Shown: positions 54,670-62,428 of the stretch, piece by piece
How the letters are laid out: every line of letters starts with the position of its first letter
Numbering within the stretch: position 1 is the first letter of the stretch
From: Campylobacter sp. US33a
GTDB taxonomy: Bacteria; Campylobacterota; Campylobacteria; Campylobacterales; Campylobacteraceae
NCBI RefSeq assembly: GCF_004378855.1
Contig: NZ_RYYL01000006.1
Location: 112,972-176,971 of the forward strand
Reading direction: 5' to 3'
Length of the DNA stretch: 64,000 bases
Position numbers and translations under genes: made by a program
The notes under the pieces: generated by a model
Database searches by the model: none
What the model was told of the DNA's origin: nothing
What the model saw: the letters and a program-made list of their open reading frames with translations, nothing else

Positions 54670-56013
54670 TTATACAAAAAAATAATAACACATCACAATA
54701 ATAATAGCCACAGGAGAAATAAAGCGTATGAAAAAGATCCAAAGTGTAAACAATTTACGACTCATAAATTTAGAAAACACTTTATAAATTCTTGTCTGAC
54801 TTACAAAAAATCCTACAAAAATTGAGCTTGCTATCGCTCCTAAAGGCAATAAAAAATTCGAACTAAGTTTATCTAAAATTGTAAAAAAATCAAAACCAAA
54901 AATACTAAAAAAAGAAGAAAAATTTGCATTTGAAGATAAAATACAAAGCATTCCTAGGCAAAAAACAAAAAATCCTATAAAAAACAAAGCTTTAAATCTT
55001 GAAAATTTATAATTATTAATCAAATAAAAAACCAAAGGTTCTATCATAGAAACAGCCGAAGTAATACCTGCGAAAAATAAAGCTAAGAAAAAATAAAAAG
55101 CCAAAAAATTTCCCCAAATTCCAAGCTCATTAAATAAGCTCATCAAAGAAATAAAAACAATGCCGGCTTGTTTCACATTTGGATCTAATTCACCAAATTC
55201 AAATATAAAAGTAAAAACAATAAGCCCCATCATTAAAGCAATAAAAATATTGACAAACACGATAAAAACTGAACTTTTAATAAAATTGGTTTTTTTATCT
55301 AAAGCTGCCGAATAAGTAACAATACAACCTATCCCCAAGCAAAGTGTAAAGCATGCAAGACCCAAAGCTTCTAAAATACAACTTAGATTAAAATTTGAAA
55401 AATCAGGATAAAAAAGATAAAAAAAAGCCTTTGATAATCCATTCTCAAAACTCATACAATAAAGCAACATAAAAACAAGCATTAAAAATAAACTGGGCAT
55501 AATGATAATATTTAGCTTTTCTATACCTTTAATTAGCCCTCTTGAAACCACAGCAAGTGTCAAAATAAAAGAAATACTAAAAAATACAACTGAGCTACTT
55601 AAATCGTATTTTATAAGATAGTCAAAATTACTAGCAGCCTCTTGTATATTATGTGGCAAATAAAATAAGCTTGTGCTCATGTATTTTAGCACCCAGCCCA
55701 TAATGACTAAATAAAACGAAAGAACAAAAATTCCACCCAACATAAAAATACCTGCAAAACGCCATTGTTTTGAATATTTAAGTGCTAAAGTAGAATAAGC
55801 ATTTGCCAAGTCGCTTTTACTGAGTCTTCCCATAGCAATTTCGGCTAAAAATATACTAAAACCTATACTTAAAGTAAAAAGCAAATATAAAAGCACAAAT
55901 ACAAAACCACCATTTTCAGCACTCAAAGTTGGAAATTTCCAAGCATTACCAAGTCCTACGGCACCACCTGCAACTGCTAAAACAAAACCTATTTTTGAAA
56001 ATTTTTCCCTCAC
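54670..56013 (-). CDS. NSS-family sodium-dependent amino-acid transporter, copy 1
   Basis: 447 residues, about eleven to twelve membrane helices. N-terminal KIGFVLAVAGGAVGLGNAWKFPTL is the Na+/substrate site of the neurotransmitter:sodium symporter family (LeuT-like, unwound TM1). The most divergent of three tandem copies: AENGG replaces VGQNGG and it lacks the shared NVWMMPSL wording (NIIIMPSL). Probably imports a neutral or acidic amino acid; substrate unknown. Eight bases separate it from copy 2. Confidence 0.87.
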   Translation of the reverse strand: MREKFSKIGFVLAVAGGAVGLGNAWKFPTLSAENGGFVFVLLYLLFTLSIGFSIFLAEIAMGRLSKSDLANAYSTLALKYSKQWRFAGIFMLGGIFVLSFYLVIMGWVLKYMSTSLFYLPHNIQEAASNFDYLIKYDLSSSVVFFSISFILTLAVVSRGLIKGIEKLNIIIMPSLFLMLVFMLLYCMSFENGLSKAFFYLFYPDFSNFNLSCILEALGLACFTLCLGIGCIVTYSAALDKKTNFIKSSVFIVFVNIFIALMMGLIVFTFIFEFGELDPNVKQAGIVFISLMSLFNELGIWGNFLAFYFFLALFFAGITSAVSMIEPLVFYLINNYKFSRFKALFFIGFFVFCLGMLCILSSNANFSSFFSIFGFDFFTILDKLSSNFLLPLGAIASSIFVGFFVSQTRIYKVFSKFMSRKLFTLWIFFIRFISPVAIIIVMCYYFFV

Positions 56014-56021
56014 TTACTGCC

Positions 56022-57359
56022 TTAAAAAAATATTTTTTGTATCATAATGATAACAACTGCTAAAGGTGCAATAAATCTTAAAAAGAAATACCAAAGCTCA
56101 AAAAAGAATACATTCATATAAGGAGCAAAAAGAATTCTTAAACCTTCTTTTTTTATCACAAAACCTACAAAAAAAGCCGTCACAAGAGCAGAAATTGGCA
56201 TCCATAAATTCTGTATAAATTTATCCAAAATATAAAAAAATTCCACCCCAAAAAATGTCAATAATTCTTTAGTATCCGCATAAAAAGAAAAAATAGATAA
56301 AGAACCGATAAAATACACCACAATGCCTATTAAAATCAAAGCTTTTTTGCGTGACATTTCAAAACGATTGATTAAATAAAATGTAAAAGGCTCAATCATA
56401 GAAATTGCTGAAGTAATGCCAGCAAAAAATAAAGCGATAAAAAAGGCAATGGCTAGGATATTGCCTAAAAAATCAAGTTTTGCAAAAAGTGTTGCTAGAG
56501 AAATAAATATAAGCCCTGGACCTTGCTGAGAAGGATCGGCACCAAATTCGAAAATAAAAGTAAAAACAATAAGCCCCATCATTAAACCCACAACGGTATT
56601 AATGATAATAATATTAAATGCACTGGCTATAAAATTTGTGCGATCTGGTAGGCTAGCTGCATAGGTTAAAATAACACAAACCCCTAAAGACATACTAAAA
56701 AATGCAAGCCCTAAAGCATCAAGGATAGAATTAACACTAAGCTTTGAAAAATCAGGAGCAAATAAAAAGTCACTTGCCTTAGAAAAACCATCCATGCTAA
56801 AAGAATAACCGAGCATTAAAATGAGCAAAATAAACAAACTTGGCATCATCCAAACATTTAATTTTTCAATACCACTTTTTACTCCTTTTGATACCACATA
56901 AAAAACTACAGCAAATACAAAGGTAAAACATATGAATTGAGATAAAATATCATTGCTTAAAAGATTGTTAAAAACATTTGCAGCCAAATCAGCATCTTGC
57001 GGTAAAGCAAAAAAGCTTAAATGAACATATTTAACTATCCAGCCTATCACAACGCTATAAAAAGAAACTAAAATAATAGCCCCTATCATAAAAAATCCCG
57101 CATAAGACCAAGCTTTTTTATTTTTTGGCGCAAGGGTATAATAAGCATTTACTGGATCTTTTTCGCTGAGTTTCCCGATGCTAAGTTCAGCCAAAAATAT
57201 AACCAAAGCTACGCCTAAGGTTAAAAGCAAATACACTACAACGAAAGCCGAGCCACCATTTTGTCCCACCAGCGTAGGAAATTTCCAAGCATTACCAAGC
57301 CCTACTGCACTACCTGCAACAGCTAAGACAAAACCTATTTTTGAAAATTTTTCTTTCAT
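56022..57359 (-). CDS. NSS-family sodium-dependent amino-acid transporter, copy 2
   Basis: 445 residues. Starts MKEKFSKIGFVLAVAGSAVG, with LGNAWKFPTLVGQNGGSAFV next. Middle region KGVKSGIEKLNVWMMPSLFIL, AGITSAISMIEPFTFYLINRFE and C-terminal FFLRFIAPLAVVIIMIQKIFF. Very similar to copy 3, with long identical blocks, so recent duplication or gene conversion. C. jejuni has two such genes here (Cj0934c-Cj0935c). Eleven to twelve membrane helices. Nine bases downstream of copy 3. Confidence 0.88.
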   Translation of the reverse strand: MKEKFSKIGFVLAVAGSAVGLGNAWKFPTLVGQNGGSAFVVVYLLLTLGVALVIFLAELSIGKLSEKDPVNAYYTLAPKNKKAWSYAGFFMIGAIILVSFYSVVIGWIVKYVHLSFFALPQDADLAANVFNNLLSNDILSQFICFTFVFAVVFYVVSKGVKSGIEKLNVWMMPSLFILLILMLGYSFSMDGFSKASDFLFAPDFSKLSVNSILDALGLAFFSMSLGVCVILTYAASLPDRTNFIASAFNIIIINTVVGLMMGLIVFTFIFEFGADPSQQGPGLIFISLATLFAKLDFLGNILAIAFFIALFFAGITSAISMIEPFTFYLINRFEMSRKKALILIGIVVYFIGSLSIFSFYADTKELLTFFGVEFFYILDKFIQNLWMPISALVTAFFVGFVIKKEGLRILFAPYMNVFFFELWYFFLRFIAPLAVVIIMIQKIFF

Positions 57360-57368
57360 AATTTAGCC

Positions 57369-58721
57369 TTAAAAAAAGATTTTTTGTATCATAATGATAA
57401 TTACTGCTAAAGGCGCAATAAATCTTAAAAAGAAATACCAAATTTCAAACCAAATTCCTTTAAGATAAGGATTAAACAAAGTTTGCAAAGCTTGCTTTTT
57501 AAGCACAAAACCAACAAAAATAGCCCCAAAAAGTCCGCCTAAAGGCATCATGAAATTTGAAGCAATATAATCTAAAATATCAAAAAATCCCGCTCCAAAA
57601 AATGTCAACAATTCTTTACTTCCTTCAATACCTGATAAAATACATAAAGAACCCAAAATATAAACCACAATGCCTATTAAAATCAAAGCTTTTTTTCTAG
57701 AAATTTGATAAGAATTGATTAAATAAAATGCAAAAGGCTCTATCATAGAGATTGCTGAAGTAATGCCAGCAAAAAATAAAGCGATAAAAAAGGCAATGGC
57801 TAAGATATTACCTAAAGGTAAAAAACCAATAGGCTCAATATGAGAAAATAAACTCATCAAAGAAACAAAGATAAGTCCTGGCCCTTGCTGTGCTGGATTA
57901 CCTCCAAATTCAAATATAAAAGTAAAAACAATAAGCCCCATCATAATGCCTATAATAATATTAATAATAATAATATTAATACTGCTTGCAATAAAATTTG
58001 TCCGATCTGGCAAACTAGCAGAATAAGTTATAATAGAACCAACACCTATAGACAAACTAAAACACGCAAGCCCTAGCGCACTTAAAATAGAGCTTGTATT
58101 AAGCTTTGAAAAATCAGGAGCAAATAAAAAGTCACTTGCCTTAGAAAAACCATCCATACTAAAAGAATAGCCAAGCATTAAAATGAGTAAAATAAACAAA
58201 CTCGGCATCATCCAAACATTTAATTTTTCAATACCACTTTTTACTCCTTTTGATACTACGAAAAAAACTACAGCAAATACAAAGGTAAAACATATGAATT
58301 GAGATAAAACATCTTGAGTTAAAAGCCCATCAAATAAAGCTCCAGCTCCAGCAATATCACTAGGTAAGGTAAAAAAGCTTAAATAAACATATTTAACTAT
58401 CCAACCAATAATTACACTATAAAATGAAACAATTAAAATTGCACCTATCATTGAAAAACCAACCAAAGACCAAGCTTTTTTATTTTTTGGCGCAAGGGTA
58501 TAATAAGCATTTACTGGATCTTTTTCGCTGAGTTTTCCAATGCTAAGCTCAGCCAAAAATATAACAAAACCAACGCCTAAAGTTAAAAGCAAATACAAAA
58601 GAACAAAAGCTGAGCCACCATTTTGTCCCACCAGCGTAGGAAATTTCCAAGCATTACCAAGCCCTACTGCACTACCTGCAACAGCTAAGACAAAACCTAT
58701 TTTTGAGAATTTTGAAGTCAA
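57369..58721 (-). CDS. NSS-family sodium-dependent amino-acid transporter, copy 3
   Basis: About 450 residues from a TTG at 58721 (AAAGG seven bases upstream), giving MTSKFSKIGFVLAVAGSAVG, aligned with the starts of copies 1 and 2; an upstream TTG at 58745 would add eight residues containing that site. Same LeuT-type architecture as copies 1 and 2, first gene of the three-gene set. Shares the KGVKSGIEKLNVWMMPSLF and SFSMDGFSKASDFLFAPDFSKL blocks with copy 2 almost unchanged. Transcribed divergently from atpE. Confidence 0.86.
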   Translation of the reverse strand: MTSKFSKIGFVLAVAGSAVGLGNAWKFPTLVGQNGGSAFVLLYLLLTLGVGFVIFLAELSIGKLSEKDPVNAYYTLAPKNKKAWSLVGFSMIGAILIVSFYSVIIGWIVKYVYLSFFTLPSDIAGAGALFDGLLTQDVLSQFICFTFVFAVVFFVVSKGVKSGIEKLNVWMMPSLFILLILMLGYSFSMDGFSKASDFLFAPDFSKLNTSSILSALGLACFSLSIGVGSIITYSASLPDRTNFIASSINIIIINIIIGIMMGLIVFTFIFEFGGNPAQQGPGLIFVSLMSLFSHIEPIGFLPLGNILAIAFFIALFFAGITSAISMIEPFAFYLINSYQISRKKALILIGIVVYILGSLCILSGIEGSKELLTFFGAGFFDILDYIASNFMMPLGGLFGAIFVGFVLKKQALQTLFNPYLKGIWFEIWYFFLRFIAPLAVIIIMIQKIFF

Positions 58722-58863
58722 TTTAAAACCTTTAATTTTAATCAAAATATAAATTTAAGCTAAAAAAACTTGAAAAGCCCATTAAAAGTTTTTAAATAAT
58801 CAAGCAAAATTTACCACTTGAAACATTGCTATTTATTTCAAAAAAAATAAAGCTAAAAAATAC

Positions 58864-58869
58864 TATAAT
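58864..58869 (+). promoter_or_regulatory. -10 box of atpE
   Basis: TATAAT 101 bases before the atpE ATG, implying a leader of about 90 bases; the leader (AGGGATACGCAAGCCGAAC...) shows no hairpin I could identify. Nothing else is found in the 248 bases between the two genes. Confidence 0.45.
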
Positions 58870-58969
58870 AACAACTTTGATTTTTAGAAAAATTCTTAAG
58901 TAGGGATACGCAAGCCGAACTGAATTTTACTCAAGAACCAAAAAATAAATATTTTTAAGGAATTTTACA

Positions 58970-59308
58970 ATGAAAAAAATTGTATTTCTAACATTAGCTT
59001 TAGCAGCTATGGCATTTGGTGCTGATAATGTACAGCCAACTGAATTAGAGTCTATGAATGTATGGATCAAAGCGTTTTCAGTTTTAGCAGCTGGATTAGG
59101 GCTTGGTGTTGCAGCACTTGGTGGCGCTATAGGTATGGGACACACTGCAGCGGCTACTATCGCAGGAACTGCAAGAAATCCGGGTTTAGGTGGTAAATTA
59201 ATGACTACTATGTTTATCGCACTTGCGATGATTGAAGCACAAGTAATTTACGCACTTGTAATTGCTCTTATAGCGCTTTATGCAAATCCTTTTATAAAAT
59301 TTGCTTAA
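58970..59308 (+). CDS. atpE: ATP synthase F0 subunit c
   Basis: 112 residues. Residues 1-18 look like a signal peptide (MKKIVFLTLALAAMAFGA), as in other Campylobacterota, so the mature c subunit has about 85-94. Two helices: GLGLGVAALGGAIGMGHTAAATIAGTARNPGL with the polar loop, and MFIALAMIEAQVIYALVIAL with the proton-carrying Glu (MIEAQ). The gene is separate from the other atp genes, as in C. jejuni (Cj0936). A hairpin terminator follows. Confidence 0.95.
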   Translation: MKKIVFLTLALAAMAFGADNVQPTELESMNVWIKAFSVLAAGLGLGVAALGGAIGMGHTAAATIAGTARNPGLGGKLMTTMFIALAMIEAQVIYALVIALIALYANPFIKFA

Positions 59309-59315
59309 TATTTCT

Positions 59316-59340
59316 TAGCCCTTTTTTGGGCTACTTTTTA
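59316..59340 (+). terminator. Rho-independent terminator of atpE
   Basis: TAGCCC-TTTTTT-GGGCTA hairpin followed by CTTTTTA, eight bases after the stop. Confidence 0.85.
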
Positions 59341-59342
59341 AT

Positions 59343-59428
59343 GCGGTTATGGTGGAATTGGTAGACACGCCATCTTGAGGGGGTGGTGCGCTCAGCGTGT
59401 GCGAGTTCAAATCTCGCTAACCGCACCA
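59343..59428 (+). tRNA. tRNA-Leu (anticodon GAG)
   Basis: 86 bases, cloverleaf with acceptor arms GCGGTTA / TAACCGC, discriminator A and encoded CCA. The anticodon stem CCATC/GGTGG flanks the loop TTGAGGG, so the anticodon is GAG, reading CUC/CUU. The long variable arm (GCGCTCAGCGTGTGC) is the class II leucine type; GAGTTCAAATCTC is the T arm. It follows atpE directly and marks the left edge of the accessory cassette array. Confidence 0.95.
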
Positions 59429-59819
59429 TACAATACTACTATATCTCATAAATCTTTAATCATTGTATCTAAAATAAAGACTGTTTAAAAACCGCTAATC
59501 AAAATAAATTCAACCAAATTTTAGTCTTTTTAAGAAAAACTCATAAAAATTAAAATTACTTTAATATGATAACTAAAAAATATCCCAATCGTCTTTTATG
59601 CTAAATTGATATATAGTTAAAAAGCTATACTTTATCTAGAGATAAAGAGAAGAAGGTTTGGTTTTTAAATTCAACTTAATAAAATGATATATAAGATTTT
59701 GATAATACTTTTACTTCTCCTTGATGAATTTATCCAGATGAGTAAAATTAAAAATTAATCAAGGCTTTAAAATTTTTTTCTAATTTAAAGAACAAATATA
59801 AATTAAATAAATTATCTTA
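59429..59819. other. 391-base non-coding stretch between tRNA-Leu and the cassette array
   Basis: AT-rich, no supported gene. Two small inverted repeats are visible: TATAG...CTATA near 59614-59629 and CTTTATCT-AG-AGATAAAG at 59630-59647. No copy of the tRNA 3' end is seen downstream in this window, so no attachment-site pair is evident. Confidence 0.55.
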
Positions 59820-59947
59820 TATAATAAAACAATTCATCTGTATTAGGAGTAAAATTTGCAAATCCCTATTTATTCTAAATTAAAAACAAAGCTAGAAAGT
59901 AAAGGAATAGACAATATATCAAGCGGACAAATTGCTTGGTTTGTGTG
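59820..59947 (+). repeat. cassette 5' unit, copy 1 (promoter, RBS, TTG start, N-terminal codons)
   Basis: TATAAT (59820-59825), then AAAACAATTCATCTG, TATTAGGAG and a TTG start at 59856, then codons for MQIPIYSKLKTKLESKG, IDNISSGQIAWFVC. The same block recurs at 61233 and 61914 with few changes. Confidence 0.85.
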
Positions 59948-60346
59948 TAGTGTAATTTTTACCTATTTATTATTTTTATTAATTGTAATTATAAATACTA
60001 GAACAATATCTTTTGAAAACCTTAAATTTTTTACTTTTGAAGGTTTTTTCAAATCTCTTGCTTTTATTTTTGCAAATCATTTTTTTTATTTATTTTTATG
60101 TGCATTGTTTGTATAATAAATTTTTTTAATATAAAAAATTTAATTCCAATAACACTAAATTGGATAATAAGCTATTGTTATTTTGTTCTTGAAATTAATA
60201 TTTATTTTATTTTGATTTTATGTATAACCATTTGTGTTGTATTTTATTTTTTACAAAAAAGATTATTATATACTTTTTTATTTTATTTTGTTTATATGGT
60301 ATTAACTTATACTTTGTTTTATCTTGGTGGAGGATTTTATAAATGA
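59856..60346 (+). pseudogene. cassette membrane protein, copy 1, frameshifted
   Basis: Frame 59856-60116 (86 codons, TTG start with AGGAG six bases before) and frame 60098-60346 (82 codons) together match copies 2 and 3 (157 and 159 residues). A one-base loss in the region of the T8 run near 60075 joins them: ...NHFFYLFLCALFV then CIINFFNIKNLIPITLNW. The N-terminus MQIPIYSKLKTKLESKGIDN is hydrophilic and shared with the other copies, the rest is four or so membrane helices with unrelated wording, and the end (LGGGFYK) is like FGGFSK in copy 2. T-run slippage might restore it. Function unknown; partner or immunity protein is a guess. Confidence 0.65.
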
Positions 60347-60681
60347 AATATTATGTAACAATTTATATTGATCCGCTGGTAGAATGCTTTTTAGATTGCG
60401 AAAATAAAAATTTTATTAATGCGGAAGATTTTACTCACGCCTTTTTAGGACTTACCAAAGATAAAAGTCCTGATGAACTTGATAAAATAGATGAAGAATT
60501 AAGACAAGAATATCTTAAAAACAAAGAATGGGATAAAATAGAACAAAAATGGTATGGCGCTAAAGAGCTTAATGAGTTCAACGATAGTTTTTGGGGTTTT
60601 GGAACTAAAATGAATTCTGTTAATGTTGCAAACAATAAGATGTTAAAAAATAATCAATATACAGCAAGGGAATATCTATGA
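60343..60681 (+). CDS. truncated THAFLGL-motif protein, copy 1 (His half only)
   Basis: 112 residues beginning MKYYVTIYIDPLVE on the ATGA overlapping the previous frame. It has DFTHAFLGLTKDKSPDELDK near 29-48 and LNEFNDSFWGFGTKMNSVN near 76, both aligned with residues 44-63 and 95-113 of the full-length protein at 62425, and ends shortly after NNQY. It lacks the Cys half, so it should be inactive as an enzyme. It overlaps the next gene by four bases. Might be an orphan remnant or a regulator; function unknown. Confidence 0.6.
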   Translation: MKYYVTIYIDPLVECFLDCENKNFINAEDFTHAFLGLTKDKSPDELDKIDEELRQEYLKNKEWDKIEQKWYGAKELNEFNDSFWGFGTKMNSVNVANNKMLKNNQYTAREYL

Positions 60682-61046
60682 ATAATAAATTTAATTTTGT
60701 TAAATTCATATTGGATTGTTTTATATGTTTTGGAATCGTGATAATCTCTCCATTTGTATATTCTGTTTTAATAAAAAGTGATGAACTTAGGTGGCTTTTA
60801 GCTCCGATGCAGTGGTTTTTACCTTTAGTTCAATGGGTTTTATTCCCATTGCAGTGGTTTTTTAATATTGATATTTATACTATTAACAATATATCAGAAT
60901 TTATCGTTGGCTTTTGTTCGTTAAGTATTATTATAATATTTATAATTAATATTTTTTATAAAATACATAGGGTAAGCTTGAGCTTGAGTCTAGTATTTAT
61001 GATATGTTATGTTGCGTTTGCATATTATTTTTTTAGTCACTTATAA
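60678..61046 (+). CDS. small membrane protein with repeated QW motifs
   Basis: 122 residues with membrane helices at about 10-35, 45-65, 72-98 and 100-120. Residues 43-61 (APMQWFLPLVQWVLFPLQW) hold three QW units spaced six to seven residues apart. It starts on the ATGA of the truncated protein and is followed nine bases later by the next MKYFVTIYI fragment. It has no MQIPIYS N-terminus, so it is a different kind of membrane partner in the array. Family not recognised. Confidence 0.55.
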   Translation: MNNKFNFVKFILDCFICFGIVIISPFVYSVLIKSDELRWLLAPMQWFLPLVQWVLFPLQWFFNIDIYTINNISEFIVGFCSLSIIIIFIINIFYKIHRVSLSLSLVFMICYVAFAYYFFSHL

Positions 61047-61055
61047 GGAAATTTT

Positions 61056-61259
61056 ATGAAGTATTTTGTAACAATTTATATTCACCCTATGGATTGGAAT
61101 ATTCCCCATGCCTTTTTAGGACTTACCAAAAATAAAAGTCCTGATGAGTTAGATAAAATAGATGAAGAATCAAAACAAAAATTTCTTAAAAACAAAGAAT
61201 TTAGATTAATCAAAAATATTAAGCAAATCAGTTATAATAAAACAATTCATCTGTATTAG
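61056..61259 (+). CDS. truncated THAFLGL-motif protein, copy 2
   Basis: 67 residues, with TAAGGAAATTTT before the ATG. MKYFVTIYIHPMDWNIPHAFLGL and TKNKSPDELDKIDEES match the family, then the frame reads through into the promoter of the next cassette (KQISYNKTIHLY), so the end is artefactual. The active-site His is kept, all later sequence is lost. Very likely a gene fragment. Confidence 0.45.
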   Translation: MKYFVTIYIHPMDWNIPHAFLGLTKNKSPDELDKIDEESKQKFLKNKEFRLIKNIKQISYNKTIHLY

Positions 61260-61360
61260 GAGTAAATTTGCAAATTCCTATTTATTCTAAATTAAAAGCA
61301 AAGCTAGAAAATAAAGGAATAGACAATATATCAAGTGGGCAAATTGCTTGGTTCGTGTGT
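61233..61360 (+). repeat. cassette 5' unit, copy 2
   Basis: TATAAT at 61233-61238, AAAACAATTCATCTG, TATTAGGAG, TTG start at 61268 and the codons for MQIPIYSKLKAKLENKG. Nearly identical to copies 1 and 3; the preceding AAAAATATTAAGCAAAT is shared with copy 3. Confidence 0.85.
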
Positions 61361-61741
61361 AGTTTGATTCTTGCTTTGATAGGCTGTGTTTTTGTATTTT
61401 TTAAAACTATATATGAAAATGATGAAAATTTATTTTTAGCAATCTCGAATTTAAGTATGTTAAAAGTCTTTGTTCTTATCATATACTTTTGCATTCCTTT
61501 TAATCTATTATATATTTATAATGCTATTCCTTTGGTTTTGTCTGCGGTGTTTATATCTTTGATAATTTATTTTTCTAGCTTAAGCTTATTTGTTATTAGT
61601 TTGTGTGGCATAGGAGTGCTTTTCTTAATATCCATTTTTAAAAGAAAGCTTATGTTTAGCGTTTTATTATTTGTTATGGGTTATGTCTGCTCATCGTTTT
61701 TGCTTCAAGCGATTGCATTGTTCGGGGGATTTTCTAAATGA
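61268..61741 (+). CDS. cassette membrane protein, copy 2 (MQIPIYS family)
   Basis: 157 residues from a TTG start with AGGAG five bases upstream. Residues 1-28 (MQIPIYSKLKAKLENKGIDN, then ISSGQIAW) are the conserved hydrophilic head; helices follow at about 29-48, 62-82, 85-110 and 118-150, ending FGGFSK. The next frame starts on its ATGA. Intact and with its own promoter, so probably expressed. Candidate immunity or export partner of the THAFLGL proteins; the family was not recognised. Confidence 0.65.
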   Translation: MQIPIYSKLKAKLENKGIDNISSGQIAWFVCSLILALIGCVFVFFKTIYENDENLFLAISNLSMLKVFVLIIYFCIPFNLLYIYNAIPLVLSAVFISLIIYFSSLSLFVISLCGIGVLFLISIFKRKLMFSVLLFVMGYVCSSFLLQAIALFGGFSK

Positions 61742-61869
61742 GATATTACGCAACAATTTATATCCACCCTATGGATTGGAATATTCCCCACGCCTTTTTA
61801 GGGCTTACCAAAGATAAAAGTCCTGATGAGTTAGATAAAATAGATGAAGAATTAAGACAAGAATCTTAA
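61738..61869 (+). pseudogene. truncated THAFLGL-motif protein, copy 3 (43 codons)
   Basis: Starts on ATGA after copy 2 of the membrane protein: MRYYATIYIHPMDWNIPHAF, then LGLTKDKSPDELDKIDEELR, ending QES at a TAA. Compared with copy 1 (RQEYLKNKE), two bases are missing (GAATCTT for GAATATCTT); restoring them continues through LKNKEFKL into the next promoter. A fragment with the His but nothing of the Cys half. Confidence 0.55.
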
Positions 61870-61913
61870 AAACAAAGAATTTAAATTAAATAAAAATATT
61901 AAGCAAATTAGTC

Positions 61914-62035
61914 TATAATAAAACAATTTATCTGTATTAGGAGTAAGTTTGCAAATTCCTATTTATTCTAAACTCAAAGCAAAGCTAGAAAGTAAAGGAA
62001 TAGACAATATATCAAGCGGGCAAATTGCTTGGTGT
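61914..62035 (+). repeat. cassette 5' unit, copy 3
   Basis: TATAAT at 61914-61919, AAAACAATTTATCTG, TATTAGGAG, TTG start at 61949, codons for MQIPIYSKLKAKLESKG and GQIAW, after which similarity to the other copies stops abruptly. Confidence 0.85.
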
Positions 62036-62428
62036 TTAGGGAGTGGCTATATTGCTTTAATATGTGCTGTGTTTGTTGTTATATATAAACTCAAGAATTT
62101 GGAATTTGAGCTTTATATTGTTTTTTTCTTTCCTATCTTGCTATTTTATATTGCTATATTTTGGTTTATTTTCTTAAGTTTTTATAAAAACTTCTTTTTT
62201 ATTCATCTTTTTTGCTATTCTTTTATGTATATCTTTAATATAATTTTTAATGATTTTTATTTAAATCTTGTGGTAATGAATATTTTATTAATGATAATAT
62301 GGCTCTTTTTTGTTAAATTACATTTAAAATTTAGATTTTTATTTTTAATGATGTATTTTTGTTTTGAATTTGCGATATTTATAGGAATCATACCTTATGG
62401 ACTTTTAGAAGGGACTATTTCGAAATGA
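61949..62428 (+). CDS. cassette membrane protein, copy 3 (MQIPIYS family)
   Basis: 159 residues, TTG start. The conserved head (1-28) is followed by a tail unlike copies 1 and 2: CLGSGYIALICAVFVVIYKL, then Phe-rich helices at about 52-78, 80-105, 108-125 and 130-155. It overlaps the full-length THAFLGL gene by four bases (ATGA), so the pair is co-translated at a fixed ratio. That coupling is the best hint that the two proteins work together. Confidence 0.7.
   Translation: MQIPIYSKLKAKLESKGIDNISSGQIAWCLGSGYIALICAVFVVIYKLKNLEFELYIVFFFPILLFYIAIFWFIFLSFYKNFFFIHLFCYSFMYIFNIIFNDFYLNLVVMNILLMIIWLFFVKLHLKFRFLFLMMYFCFEFAIFIGIIPYGLLEGTISK

Noticed and set aside
59820..62035. CRISPR array or insertion-sequence ends
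   Set aside because: The repeats are gene starts spaced by 0.7-1.4 kb of coding sequence, with no short regular spacers, no terminal inverted repeats and no transposase.
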